The position numbers and the translations under genes were made by a program. Positions 34,774 through 43,769 of a stretch of DNA of 64,000 bases are shown piece by piece. The stretch's first letter is position 1, and the number at the start of each line of letters is the position of its first letter. The DNA is from Burkholderia sp. Leaf177. GTDB taxonomy: Bacteria > Pseudomonadota > Gammaproteobacteria > Burkholderiales > Burkholderiaceae. The notes under the pieces were generated by a model, which was not told the origin of the DNA, did not search any database, and saw only the letters and a list, made by a program, of their open reading frames with translations. Location of the stretch: NCBI RefSeq assembly GCF_001424345.1, contig NZ_LMPF01000024.1, positions 76,122-140,121 of the forward strand, written 5' to 3'.

Positions 34774-35607
34774 TTAGGGAAGGTACTTGTCGAGCAAAGC
34801 GGCGGCGATAGCGTCTGTTTCCGCATCGGGATTGCCGGCGTAATCGGTGGGACGGAAATGCATCTGGAACGCGGCGATAACCTTGCGCGTGTTTTCGTCG
34901 AGCACGCCGTCGGTCGCTACTTCGTAGCCGTATCGATGGAGTTTGTCTTGCAACGCCGCGACGTCGACCATGGATTTCGGATCGCGTCCGGCGAGATGTT
35001 GCGCGACGGTTGACTCGTCGGGCCATGCGCCTATGCCGTTGACGTAAAGCGTGTGCCAGGGAAACGCCGGACCCGGATCGATCTTGCGTTGTGGCGCGAT
35101 ATCGCTGTGACCCACCACGCGCGTGGGCGGGATCTTGTAGCGCGTGACAATGTCCTTCGCGAGCTTCACGATCGCGTCGACCTGCGCCGACGGATACGGC
35201 GCCCACGTGCGGCCCTGAGGTGTATCGACAGGACCGACATTCACGTTTTCAATGCCAATGGACGCGGCGTTCAGCTCCGTCGTGCCCTGCCACTCGCTTT
35301 TGCCCGCGTGCCATGCACGCTCCGTTTCAGGCACGAGCTGATACACCACAGGCTCGCCATTTTCGATGCGCGGTGCATCCGGCACTACGTAATGAACGCT
35401 GACGTCGTCGCCGGTCAGCACTGCAAGCGAACGCGCTTCGCCACTCTGCGTGTAATGCATCACCAGGAAGCGCACGCGCGAATCGACACTCGGCGCGTGA
35501 TATTGCGTATCGGCAATGTATGCGCCGCGATCGATCTGGGTCGTGGAACAGGCGGCGAGCAACGCGCACAACGCGCCGCCCGCGACTGCGGGGATAAACC
35601 GCTTCAC
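34774..35607 (-). CDS. AmpD/AmiD-like N-acetylmuramoyl-L-alanine amidase lipoprotein
   Basis: This 277-residue protein has a lipoprotein signal peptide (ALCALLAACS; Cys at ~19), an Amidase_2 domain from ~50 to 200 with zinc-ligand segments VMHYTQSG and VVGHSDIAPQRKIDPG, and a C-terminal peptidoglycan-binding-like domain (LQDKLHRYGYEVATDG). It should cleave the amide between MurNAc and L-Ala in muropeptides at the outer membrane, the role of E. coli AmiD. It lies 6 nt downstream of rlmB and likely shares its transcript. Confidence 0.9.
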   Translation of the reverse strand: MKRFIPAVAGGALCALLAACSTTQIDRGAYIADTQYHAPSVDSRVRFLVMHYTQSGEARSLAVLTGDDVSVHYVVPDAPRIENGEPVVYQLVPETERAWHAGKSEWQGTTELNAASIGIENVNVGPVDTPQGRTWAPYPSAQVDAIVKLAKDIVTRYKIPPTRVVGHSDIAPQRKIDPGPAFPWHTLYVNGIGAWPDESTVAQHLAGRDPKSMVDVAALQDKLHRYGYEVATDGVLDENTRKVIAAFQMHFRPTDYAGNPDAETDAIAAALLDKYLP

Positions 35608-35613
35608 GTGCGC

Positions 35614-36357
35614 CTACTTCTTCACCGACCGCTGACGCACGGCTTCGAACAGGCAGATCCCGCTCGCCACCGATACATTCAAACTTTCGACGCTGCCAGC
35701 CATCGGAATCTTCATGATCTCGTCGCAGGTCTCGCCGGTCAGGCGGCGCATGCCCTCGCCTTCCGCGCCGACCACGATCGCCACGGGACCGTCGAGCTTC
35801 GTCTCGTAGACGCTCGCGGTTGCGTCGCCCGACGTGCCGATCACCCACACGCCCGCATCTTTCAACTCGCGCAACGCACGCGCCAAATTCGTCACCGTGA
35901 TGTAAGGCACGGTTTCAGCCGCGCCGCTTGCGACCTTCGCGGCCGTTGCGTTCAAGCCAGCCGAACGGTCGCGCGGGGCGATCACGGCATGGGCGCCGGC
36001 GGCATCGGCGACACGCAAACAAGCGCCGAGATTATGCGGATCGGTCACGCCATCGAGCACGAGCAACAACGGCGTGCCGCTCACGCCATCGAGCAGTTCC
36101 GCCAGGTTCTGCGCCAGCGGCATGTCAGACGCGCGTGCGACCACGCCCTGATGTCCGACGTTGCCGGACAGGCCCCAGAGGCGCGCTTCGTCGGCGGCGA
36201 TCAGGCGAATGCCCGCTTCCTTCGCCGTGCGCAGGAAATCCGTCATGCGCCGGTCCTTGCGGGTCGGATCGTAGAGAATCTCTTCGATCGTCGATGCATC
36301 CGCGCGAACCCGTGCGGTCACCGCGTGAAAACCATACAAAACTTTTAGACGTGACAT
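35614..36357 (-). CDS. rlmB: 23S rRNA (guanosine-2'-O-)-methyltransferase RlmB
   Basis: This 247-residue SPOUT/TrmH-family enzyme 2'-O-methylates G2251 of 23S rRNA (E. coli numbering) using SAM. It has the N-terminal substrate-binding domain (KVLYGFHAVTARVR) and the three trefoil-knot motifs: DPHNLGACLRVADAAG, VVGAEGEGMRRLTGE and IPMAGSVESLNVSVASGICLFE. Its position directly after rnr, as in many proteobacteria, supports the assignment over TrmH or RlmE relatives. Confidence 0.95.
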   Translation of the reverse strand: MSRLKVLYGFHAVTARVRADASTIEEILYDPTRKDRRMTDFLRTAKEAGIRLIAADEARLWGLSGNVGHQGVVARASDMPLAQNLAELLDGVSGTPLLLVLDGVTDPHNLGACLRVADAAGAHAVIAPRDRSAGLNATAAKVASGAAETVPYITVTNLARALRELKDAGVWVIGTSGDATASVYETKLDGPVAIVVGAEGEGMRRLTGETCDEIMKIPMAGSVESLNVSVASGICLFEAVRQRSVKK

Positions 36358-36396
36358 GACTGGACCAGACCGTATTCAAACAAAACAAAATGGAAA

Positions 36397-36428
36397 CGCG
36401 GCCCGGATGCATCGTGCATCGGGCCGCG
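36397..36428 (-). terminator. Hairpin between rnr and rlmB
   Basis: cgcggcccggatgca pairs with tgcatcgggccgcg with one bulged base and a 3-nt loop. On the minus strand it is followed by a T-rich stretch (tttccattttgttttg), so it likely terminates or attenuates transcription after rnr. Confidence 0.65.
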
Positions 36429-36482
36429 CATTTCAAACCGAGGCGCTACTCGATAAAAACTCGCGCCGCCTCAGCACTTCTT

Positions 36483-38990
36483 TTAGCGCTTCTTGCGAGG
36501 CGGATGGCTTTTCGCCGCCGGCTTCGTGACGGCGCCGCGCTTCTTCGCCACTGCCATATCTTTGGCGATGGTCGGCGGCAACGCAGCCGCGGCCGCCTTG
36601 CCCGCGGCTTGCGCCGCAGCCTTCTTGCCGCCGCGATCACGCCGGCGGCTGTTCACGCTGCTGCCTTCGTCGGACGGCAAGGAGCGCACACGCGGGCCGC
36701 TACCATTGACGCCCGCATGCTCGACGGCAGCGGCCGGCGCCGTTGAACGGCCGGGCGGCTTGACGGGGGTATCGCGTACCAGACGGAAGTCGATCTTGCG
36801 CGAATCCAGGTCCACGCGGCTGACCTGCACACGCACGCGATCCGACATGCGGTAGCGAATGCCCGTGCGCTCGCCGCGCAACTCGTTCTTGATCTCGTCG
36901 TACTGGAAGTAATCTGCGCCAAGCTCGGTGATATGCACCAGCCCTTCGATGAACAACGAATCCAGCTGCACGAAGATACCGAACGTGGTCACGCCGTTCA
37001 CCATGCCGCCATACTCTTCGCCGAGCTTGTCGCGCATGAAATAGCACTTCAGCCAGGCTTCCACATCACGCGAGGCTTCGTCAGCGCGTCGTTCATTCGA
37101 CGAACAATGCAGCCCGAGTTCTTCCCAGATCGCGACGTTGTTGCGCTGGCGACTGCGCGATTCATCGTCGGATTTCTGCATGGCACGCGCGGCCTTCGTC
37201 AAACCGGTGCTGAGCGTGATGTCGTGACCGACTTCAGGCTGATACTTCTTGCCCTGCAGGATGGCGTAGATCGCGCGATGCGTGAGCAGGTCGGGGTATC
37301 GGCGAATCGGGCTCGTGAAGTGCGCATACGCTTCGTATGCAAGTCCAAAGTGACCGATGTTGTCAGGGCTATACACGGCTTGCTGCATGGAACGCAGCAC
37401 CATGCTTTGCAGCATCTGTGCGTCCGGCCGGTCGCGGACCATTGCCATCAACGCGGCATAATCGCTTGCGTGCGGTTTCTCGCCGCCGCCGAGCGACAAC
37501 CCAACGCCTCGCAAGAACGCGCGCAGATTCTCGAGCTTCTCAGGCGTAGGCCCGGCATGCACACGATACAAACCCGGGTGCTTGTTGCGCTTGAGAAAAT
37601 CGGCCGCGCACACGTTCGCGGCCAGCATGCATTCCTCGATCAACCGATGCGCGTCGTTCCGGTGACGCGGCACGATCTGTTCAATCTTGCCCTGCGCATT
37701 ACATACGATGTACGTCTCGGTAGTATCGAAATCGATTGCACCGCGCTTTTGACGCGCGGCATGCAGCGACTTGTACACGCCGTAGAGGTTCTGCAATTGC
37801 GGCAGGAGATCAGCGCGCTTTGCGGCTTCAGGTCCCTTCGTGTTTGTCAGGACGGAAGCCACTTCCGTGTACGTCAGGCGCGCCGCCGAGTGCATCACGG
37901 CCGGATAAAACTGATACGCCTTGATCTCGCCGCGCGCGGTGATCACCATGTCGCAGACGAGCACGCAACGGTCCACTTGCGGATTCAGCGAACACAAGCC
38001 GTTCGACAACTTCTCCGGAAGCATTGGAATCACGCGGCGCGGAAAATACACCGACGTGCTGCGGTCCAGCGCATCCACGTCCAGCGCTTCGTTCGGGCGC
38101 ACGTAATGCGAGACGTCGGCGATTGCAACGAGCAAACGAAAACCGGTGCCGCGCCCAACGGTCATTGGTTCGCAAAACACGGCGTCGTCGAAGTCGCGTG
38201 CATCTTCGCCGTCGATGGTCACCAACGGCACATCACGCAAATCCACACGATGCCGGATATCGGCTGGACGCACTTCGTCAGGCAGCTTCGACGCCTGTTC
38301 GAGCGCGCGATCGCTGAACTCATGCGGCACGCCGTATTTGCGCACGGCGATCTCGATTTCCATGCCCGGATCGTCTATGTCGCCGATCACTTCCACCACG
38401 CGCCCGAGCGGCTGCGAGTGACGGCTCGGGAAATCGGTGAGATCCACCGATACCACCTGCCCCACTTTCGCTTTCTTCGGGTTCTGCGTGATGAGAATGT
38501 CGTGACCGATGCGCTTGTCTTCGGGCACGAGAATCAGCGCGCCGTTCTCGCTGATCAATCTGCCGATAATGCGTTTATTCGCGCGATCCGTGACTTCGAC
38601 AATATGGCCTTCCGGACGGCCGCGCCGGTCATATCCGACGATCCGCGCGAGCACGCGGTCGTTGTGCATGACCTTCTGCATTTCACCGTTGGGCAGGAAC
38701 AGATCGTCCTGGCCGTCGTCGCGAATCAGGAAGCCAAACCCGTCGCGATGACCCTGGACCCGGCCCGCAACGAAATTCGAGGGATGCGTGAGCTGGTAGT
38801 AGCCGCGTTTGTCGAGACGGACCTGGCCGTCGCGCTCCATGGCTCCCAATCGCTTGAAAAATCCTTCGCGCTCCTGGCGCTTGATCGACAGAGCTTCAGC
38901 GATGTCATTCGCAGCAAGCGGCGCTTCGCTCGTGCGCAACACGCCGAGAATTTCTTCACGGCTCGGAATCGGATACGGATATTTGTTCAA
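36483..38990 (-). CDS. rnr: Ribonuclease R
   Basis: This 835-residue 3'-5' exoribonuclease degrades structured RNA and takes part in rRNA and tmRNA quality control. An N-terminal helix-turn-helix region (residues ~1-80) is followed by two cold-shock domains. The RNB catalytic domain has the metal-binding aspartates in TIDGEDARDFDDAVF (~258-272), and an S1 domain lies at ~640-725 (GVTTFGIFVQLDSLFIEG). A Lys/Arg/Ala-rich tail ends the protein. Length and order are normal for the family. It is followed by rlmB, 125 nt away. Confidence 0.97.
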   Translation of the reverse strand: MNKYPYPIPSREEILGVLRTSEAPLAANDIAEALSIKRQEREGFFKRLGAMERDGQVRLDKRGYYQLTHPSNFVAGRVQGHRDGFGFLIRDDGQDDLFLPNGEMQKVMHNDRVLARIVGYDRRGRPEGHIVEVTDRANKRIIGRLISENGALILVPEDKRIGHDILITQNPKKAKVGQVVSVDLTDFPSRHSQPLGRVVEVIGDIDDPGMEIEIAVRKYGVPHEFSDRALEQASKLPDEVRPADIRHRVDLRDVPLVTIDGEDARDFDDAVFCEPMTVGRGTGFRLLVAIADVSHYVRPNEALDVDALDRSTSVYFPRRVIPMLPEKLSNGLCSLNPQVDRCVLVCDMVITARGEIKAYQFYPAVMHSAARLTYTEVASVLTNTKGPEAAKRADLLPQLQNLYGVYKSLHAARQKRGAIDFDTTETYIVCNAQGKIEQIVPRHRNDAHRLIEECMLAANVCAADFLKRNKHPGLYRVHAGPTPEKLENLRAFLRGVGLSLGGGEKPHASDYAALMAMVRDRPDAQMLQSMVLRSMQQAVYSPDNIGHFGLAYEAYAHFTSPIRRYPDLLTHRAIYAILQGKKYQPEVGHDITLSTGLTKAARAMQKSDDESRSRQRNNVAIWEELGLHCSSNERRADEASRDVEAWLKCYFMRDKLGEEYGGMVNGVTTFGIFVQLDSLFIEGLVHITELGADYFQYDEIKNELRGERTGIRYRMSDRVRVQVSRVDLDSRKIDFRLVRDTPVKPPGRSTAPAAAVEHAGVNGSGPRVRSLPSDEGSSVNSRRRDRGGKKAAAQAAGKAAAAALPPTIAKDMAVAKKRGAVTKPAAKSHPPRKKR

Positions 38991-39327
38991 GGGCTTATCG
39001 ATGATCTCTTCTCGTCTAACTGAATGTCGCGGTTAATCGGACAACAAGCGGACAACACGGGCGACACAGGCGAAGGCTCCCGGTTTCCATCCTGACTGAT
39101 CGGCCGGCAAAACGGTACGCCGGCGCGCTGCCGGGACGTTGCGATCAACGTTGTTCCGGTCCGTTCACGAATAGTCTGCGAATCATTCTAACACCCGCAA
39201 ACGAGGCGATATCGGCGCTTAAGCCATACGGACAATGGCTCGCAGCCCGGTTTCACTTTTGGTCTCAAAATGCTTGACAGCGCGATAAGCCCGGCTATAA
39301 TTGCGTTCTTTGCTGCATACGTACACT
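38991..39327. promoter_or_regulatory. Divergent region between rnr and tRNA-Leu
   Basis: This 337-nt stretch has no gene. A TAGAAT-like hexamer on the minus strand near 39186-39192 could serve rnr. The tRNA promoter on the right is listed separately. Confidence 0.4.
39274..39301 (+). promoter_or_regulatory. Consensus sigma-70 promoter of tRNA-Leu copy 1
   Basis: A perfect TTGACA (39274-39279) and perfect TATAAT (39296-39301) are separated by 16 bp, 27 nt upstream of the mature tRNA. Confidence 0.9.
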
Positions 39328-39412
39328 GCCCAGGTGGCGGAATTGGTAGACGCACATGGTTCAGGTCCATGCGCCGCAAGGTGTGGAGGTTCGAGTCCTC
39401 TCTTGGGCACCA
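39328..39412 (+). tRNA. tRNA-Leu (CAG anticodon), copy 1
   Basis: This 85-nt tRNA has a class II variable arm. The acceptor stem gcccagg pairs with cttgggc, the anticodon loop ttcaggt carries CAG, the T loop reads gttcgagtc, and CCA is encoded. It is identical to the copy at 40920-41004. Confidence 0.97.
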
Positions 39413-39748
39413 ACAAGCTGGATCAAGGCTTCGCGGTCGTAGTAGAAGTTGATGCAACGTAGTTTCTGCTCCGCAAAAGCAGCCTTGGTTCACAAAAAGC
39501 CTTCCCTAACCCGGAAGGCTTTTTCGTTTCCAGCGCGGATTTTCTTTCGCGGAATTTACGCAACCTCGTCTCCCTGCTTCAGTCGATACAACTGCCGAAG
39601 CGCTTCAATACAAAAACAAAAACTGCGCGCACGTCGTTACGATAGTGGCAATTCCTGCTGCTTTGCGTATCCGTTTCCATCTAGTCAGCCTCGGCTTGGT
39701 TGAGACGGTGTGCCCGGCGGCCAAATTCCTTTGCCACTCTCCGCCGCC
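39413..39748. other. 336-nt region between tRNA-Leu and alr
   Basis: This holds the tRNA terminator at 39494-39524 and then about 220 nt without a supported gene. The alr promoter should lie here, but no hexamer pair stands out. Confidence 0.4.
39494..39524. terminator. Terminator after tRNA-Leu copy 1
   Basis: A perfect 12-bp stem aaaaagccttcc/ggaaggcttttt with a 7-nt loop and a T run can act in either direction. Confidence 0.9.
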
Positions 39749-40816
39749 ATGCCACGCCCGATCTTCGCCGAAATTCGCCCGAACGCCGTCAGGCACAATC
39801 TCGAACTCGCCAAGCGCCGTGCCGCGGGCGCGCGCATTTGGGCCGTGGTGAAGGCGGACGCTTACGGTCATGGCATCGAACGGATATATCCGGGGCTGGA
39901 AGCCGCCGACGGAATCGGCCTGCTCGACCTGAACGAAGCCGTCCGCGTGCGCGAACTCGGCTGGACCAAGCCCATTCTGCTGCTCGAAGGGATTTTCACG
40001 GCGGAAGACGTGCAGATCGCCGACCGGTATCGGCTGACCACCGCCGTTCATTGCGATGAACAACTCGCGCTGCTGGAAAGCCATAAGCCGACGCGTCCCA
40101 TCGATATCTATCTGAAAATGAACACGGGCATGAACCGCCTGGGTTTCGTGCCAGACGCTTTTCGCGCAGCCTGGGAACGCGCGCGCGAATGTGCAAATAT
40201 CGGCGAGATCACGCTGATGAACCACTTCGCCAACGCCGACGAAGGCGAAGTCGACTGGCAAATGCATCGCTTCGATGCCACCACCGCCAACATGCCGGGA
40301 CAACGCTGTCTTGCGAACTCGGCGGCGGTGCTTTGGCATCCGGAAACGCACCGCGACTGGGTGCGCTCGGGCATCGTCCTGTATGGCGCGTCGCCCACAG
40401 GAAAGGCGCAACATATCGCCGATGTGCCGCTTCAGGCGTCCATGACTTTGCGCAGCGAATTGATCGGCATCCAGACGCTGCAGGAAGGTGAAACTGTCGG
40501 GTACGGGCGAACTTTCACGGCGCCTCACGCCACGCGCATCGGCGTAGTCGCGTGTGGTTATGCCGACGGATATCCACGGCACGCGCCAACCGGTACGCCG
40601 ATCGCGGTGGATGGCATCGAGACGCGTTTGGTGGGCCGGATATCGATGGATATGCTGACCGTCGACCTGACGCCCGTGCCTGCCGCGCGGGTCGGATCGA
40701 GCGTGGAATTGTGGGGCGATCAGATTCGCATAGACGACGTTGCGAGCGGCGCGGGCACTATCGGATACGAGCTCATGTGCGGACTCGCGCGCCGCGTTCC
40801 AGTGGGTATCGTTTGA
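39749..40816 (+). CDS. alr: Alanine racemase
   Basis: This 355-residue PLP enzyme converts L-alanine to D-alanine for peptidoglycan. The PLP lysine is Lys35 in AVVKADAYGHG, and the second catalytic residue is the tyrosine of ETVGYGRTF. Start MPRPIFAEIRPNAVRHN is the family N-terminus; an ATG 39 nt upstream adds residues not seen in the family. The gene lies between two identical tRNA-Leu genes with independent promoters. Confidence 0.97.
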   Translation: MPRPIFAEIRPNAVRHNLELAKRRAAGARIWAVVKADAYGHGIERIYPGLEAADGIGLLDLNEAVRVRELGWTKPILLLEGIFTAEDVQIADRYRLTTAVHCDEQLALLESHKPTRPIDIYLKMNTGMNRLGFVPDAFRAAWERARECANIGEITLMNHFANADEGEVDWQMHRFDATTANMPGQRCLANSAAVLWHPETHRDWVRSGIVLYGASPTGKAQHIADVPLQASMTLRSELIGIQTLQEGETVGYGRTFTAPHATRIGVVACGYADGYPRHAPTGTPIAVDGIETRLVGRISMDMLTVDLTPVPAARVGSSVELWGDQIRIDDVASGAGTIGYELMCGLARRVPVGIV

Positions 40817-40868
40817 AGTTCGTTCTGGGTTTCCTGGCGTGGATGCACGGCTATTTCTCACGCGCCCA

Positions 40869-40896
40869 TTGACAGCGTGGGATGGTTCGCTAAAAT
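40869..40896 (+). promoter_or_regulatory. Sigma-70 promoter of tRNA-Leu copy 2
   Basis: TTGACA (40869-40874) and TAAAAT (40891-40896), 16 bp apart, lie 24 nt before the tRNA. The hexamer spacing is the same as for copy 1. Confidence 0.85.
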
Positions 40897-40919
40897 AGCG
40901 CTCTTCGCTGTACCGCTTG

Positions 40920-41004
40920 GCCCAGGTGGCGGAATTGGTAGACGCACATGGTTCAGGTCCATGCGCCGCAAGGTGTGGAGGTTCGAGTCCTCTCTTGGGC
41001 ACCA
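40920..41004 (+). tRNA. tRNA-Leu (CAG anticodon), copy 2
   Basis: This 85-nt gene is base-for-base the same as the copy at 39328-39412, including the encoded CCA and the CAG anticodon. Confidence 0.97.
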
Positions 41005-41032
41005 AAGATTCAGGTAGCAAGGAAATATCGAG

Positions 41033-41068
41033 AAACCCCGTGATGCTTTTGGCTCGCGGGGTTTTTTG
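41033..41068 (+). terminator. Terminator after tRNA-Leu copy 2
   Basis: An aaaccccg/cggggttt stem is followed by a T run, about 30 nt after the tRNA. Confidence 0.8.
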
Positions 41069-41188
41069 TTTTTCATCCGCGCTTGCTTACCTGCTTCTAC
41101 TCACCTGCTTCTGCTCAACGCGCCCGTGTCATCTCTTCGCCACGCGACACGGTTACGGTGCTGCATCACCACAAAAACCATCCCCACG

Positions 41189-41884
41189 ATGTCGCCGACG
41201 TCCGAGCACGGCCGCAAAAAGCACGACGCTGCCTCCGCCTTCAGAGCGGCGCAAGCGAGTGTCCTGTTGAACGCGGTGCTGATGACGGCGCAAATCGTAA
41301 TCGGATGGATGGCTTTTTCAGATGGCCTGCTCGCCGATGGCGTTCATACCCTCGCCGATCTCGGCGCCGACGGCATGATCCTGATCGTGTTGCGTCTGAG
41401 TGCGGCGGCAGCGGATCGCCGGGCGGGATTCGAATACGAGCGCATCGGCCGCTCCGAGCGCTACGAAAGCGCCGGCGCCCTCTTCATCTCGATCCTGCTG
41501 ATCGCAACCGGAATGGAAACGCTCTGGACGAGCCTCAGCCACATGAACGACACAGGCAACGGCCCTTCCGTTCATGCAGCCGCGCTCGTGGTGGCGGTGT
41601 TCGTGATCGTCGCGAAGGAAGGCTTGTTCCGATACATCATGAGCGTCGCCAAACGCACGCGCTCGAGCGTCCTCGTCGCGAGTGCGTGGCATGCGCGCTC
41701 GGACGCGATATCGGCGTGTATTGCCGTGCTCGGGATTCTCGGCAGCATGGCCGGCGTGCCGATGTCGGATCGCGTCGCCGCGGCGGTCATCGGCTTGATG
41801 ATCGCGCGCATGGGCTGGACGCTCGGCAGGAAAACCTTCAAGGATTCGTTCGCGCGACCCGCCGCCGAAACCACCGGCCAATAA
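41189..41884 (+). CDS. Cation diffusion facilitator transporter lacking the cytoplasmic domain
   Basis: This 231-residue protein has six membrane segments of the CDF family, which exports Zn, Fe or other divalent metals in exchange for protons. The metal site is readable as ADGVHTLADLGAD in TM2 and SAWHARSDAIS in TM5. The protein ends just after TM6 with a short tail, so it lacks the ~90-residue C-terminal metal-sensing domain of typical members (~300 residues). MSPTSEHGRKKHD gives a better N-terminus than the upstream ATGs, which read through the tRNA terminator region. The frame ends in an ordinary stop codon, with no visible frameshift. Confidence 0.85.
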   Translation: MSPTSEHGRKKHDAASAFRAAQASVLLNAVLMTAQIVIGWMAFSDGLLADGVHTLADLGADGMILIVLRLSAAAADRRAGFEYERIGRSERYESAGALFISILLIATGMETLWTSLSHMNDTGNGPSVHAAALVVAVFVIVAKEGLFRYIMSVAKRTRSSVLVASAWHARSDAISACIAVLGILGSMAGVPMSDRVAAAVIGLMIARMGWTLGRKTFKDSFARPAAETTGQ

Positions 41885-41904
41885 GCGTGCGGCTCACGCG
41901 CAAC

Positions 41905-43461
41905 TCAGGCGATCCGGAACACCGAGACCGCCGCTTTCAGATGGCGCGTTTGCTCGTGCAGCGACGTCGCCGCGGCAGCGGCCTGCTCCACCAACGCGGC
42001 GTTTTGCTGCGTCATTTCATCCATCTGGACGACCGCCTGATTCACCTGTTCGATACCCGTGCTCTGTTCAAGCGATGACGCGCTGATCTCCGCCATCATC
42101 TGCGTCAAGCGGGAAATGGAGGTGGATACTTCGCGCATTGCCTCGCCGGCGCGTTCGGCGAGCGCGGAGCCGTCGTTCACTTGCGATACCGATTCGCCGA
42201 TCAGCGCCTTGATCTCTTTCGCCGATTGCGCGCTGCGTTGCGCAAGGCCGCGCACTTCGCTCGCGACGACCGCGAACCCGCGGCCCTGCTCGCCCGCCCG
42301 CGCTGCCTCGACCGCCGCGTTCAACGCGAGGATATTGGTCTGGAACGCAATGCCGTCGATCACCGAAATGATCTCCGCGATCTTGTCCGAACTCTTCGCA
42401 ATGCTGCTCATCTTTTCCACGACCTGATCGACCACGCCGGTGCCGCGCGAAGTCGCCGTCAATGCATCGCCGGCGAGGCTGTTGGCATCGCGGGCGTGAT
42501 CGGCGTTCTGGCGCACGGTCGCGGTCAGTTCCTCCATGCTCGACGCCGTTTCTTCCAGCGACGCCGCCTGATTCTCGGTGCGCGCCGAAAGATCGGCGTT
42601 GCCGGTTGCAATTTCGTCGGCGCCGAGGTTGATGGAATCGGACGACTCGCGCACGGTCCTCACGGTGTGCGCAACGCTTGCCTGCATGGCGGCGAGGCCC
42701 GCGAACAAACGGCCGATCTCGTTGCTGCCGCGATCCGCGATGCGCTCGTCCAGCTTGCCTTCGGCGATCCGCTCGAAGTGATGACCCGCTTCCTCGAGCG
42801 GCGCAATCACGCCCCGCCGCAACGCGATGTGAACCAGCACGACGCCCGCGACCAGCGCCGCGAAAATCGCCAGTCCGACACCGCGGAACAGGTTCAGGCG
42901 TGCATCGATGGAATCGAGATACGACTGGCTTGCGGCATCGCTGAAATTGGCGAAGGTGCGTTGTTCGGCGAGGTAGCGATCCTGGAAACCTTGCGTGGGT
43001 TGATCGAGGAAAGCCTGGATATTGTTGCCATCGAGAAACTGGGCAAGTTCGGTCAGCGCGCCGTGATATGCCTTGAATTTTTCCTGCAATGCGGCGGCGC
43101 GCGCCTGGTTTTCATCGCCGGTTTTCGGTGCGGCAAGGAACGCGCTGAACGATTTATCGGCGAGTGAAAGCTGTTCGCGCGCGTGCTGCACGATCTCGAC
43201 CGGTTCCGTGCCGCCGCGAACCATGCGCGTGCCCGCGCGCGACAGGTTGATGCGGGCATCCATCAGGCGTTGCGTGGTTTCGTTGACGGCGTTGACCTGT
43301 TTCAGCGCGATGTCGGACAGGTTGCTGACGTCGGCGTGAGTGGATGTGAGGGACCAGAAACCGATGCCTTCGGTCACGACCTGGAACAAACAAAACACGG
43401 CGAGCACGACTAGCAAGCCGGTTGAGACACTTATCTTCTTAAGCATTTTTTGACGACTCAT
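41905..43461 (-). CDS. Methyl-accepting chemotaxis protein (Tar/Tsr type)
   Basis: This 518-residue transducer starts MSRQKMLKK (ATG 43461; MLKKIS at 43446 is an alternative). TM1 (~9-30) precedes a four-helix-bundle periplasmic ligand domain, then TM2 (~192-213), HAMP (~214-268) and the cytoplasmic signalling hairpin. Its tip is IDGIAFQTNILALNAAVEAA and continues through GRGFAVVASEVR. There is no C-terminal NWETF-type CheR-binding pentapeptide. The ligand is unknown. It is convergent with the CDF gene, 20 nt apart. Confidence 0.93.
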   Translation of the reverse strand: MSRQKMLKKISVSTGLLVVLAVFCLFQVVTEGIGFWSLTSTHADVSNLSDIALKQVNAVNETTQRLMDARINLSRAGTRMVRGGTEPVEIVQHAREQLSLADKSFSAFLAAPKTGDENQARAAALQEKFKAYHGALTELAQFLDGNNIQAFLDQPTQGFQDRYLAEQRTFANFSDAASQSYLDSIDARLNLFRGVGLAIFAALVAGVVLVHIALRRGVIAPLEEAGHHFERIAEGKLDERIADRGSNEIGRLFAGLAAMQASVAHTVRTVRESSDSINLGADEIATGNADLSARTENQAASLEETASSMEELTATVRQNADHARDANSLAGDALTATSRGTGVVDQVVEKMSSIAKSSDKIAEIISVIDGIAFQTNILALNAAVEAARAGEQGRGFAVVASEVRGLAQRSAQSAKEIKALIGESVSQVNDGSALAERAGEAMREVSTSISRLTQMMAEISASSLEQSTGIEQVNQAVVQMDEMTQQNAALVEQAAAAATSLHEQTRHLKAAVSVFRIA

Positions 43462-43769
43462 TAAGACGGAATATTTCGATGTTGTCCGCGTGCACCCCGG
43501 CCTTCCGACTGATGACCCCGTGAAACGCAGCCAGTGAACGCGATTCGTTGCTGCGAGCGCAACGCGATGCATTTTTATGAGGCGTGGAAAGCGCAACGTA
43601 TTCGCGGGAAGAGTGGTCGAGTGATCGGAGGCGGGATAGGAGCGTGCGTAGGGTGACGCCATTGTTAACGGCGATCCGCAGCCATACTTGAGGCACGGTT
43701 TGCGCCTCCTGACACAATCCGGCGGGCGTTGCCGCTATGCTTTGCGGTCCCACTCCCCTGAAAATATCG

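Noticed and set aside
34760..35206. N-terminal extension of the SirB2-family frame
   Set aside because: It overlaps the amidase gene in another frame and has Arg-rich, non-family sequence.
36933..39023. Plus-strand frame of about 700 codons
   Set aside because: It is antisense to RNase R, which has all its motifs; long shadow frames are normal in high-GC DNA.
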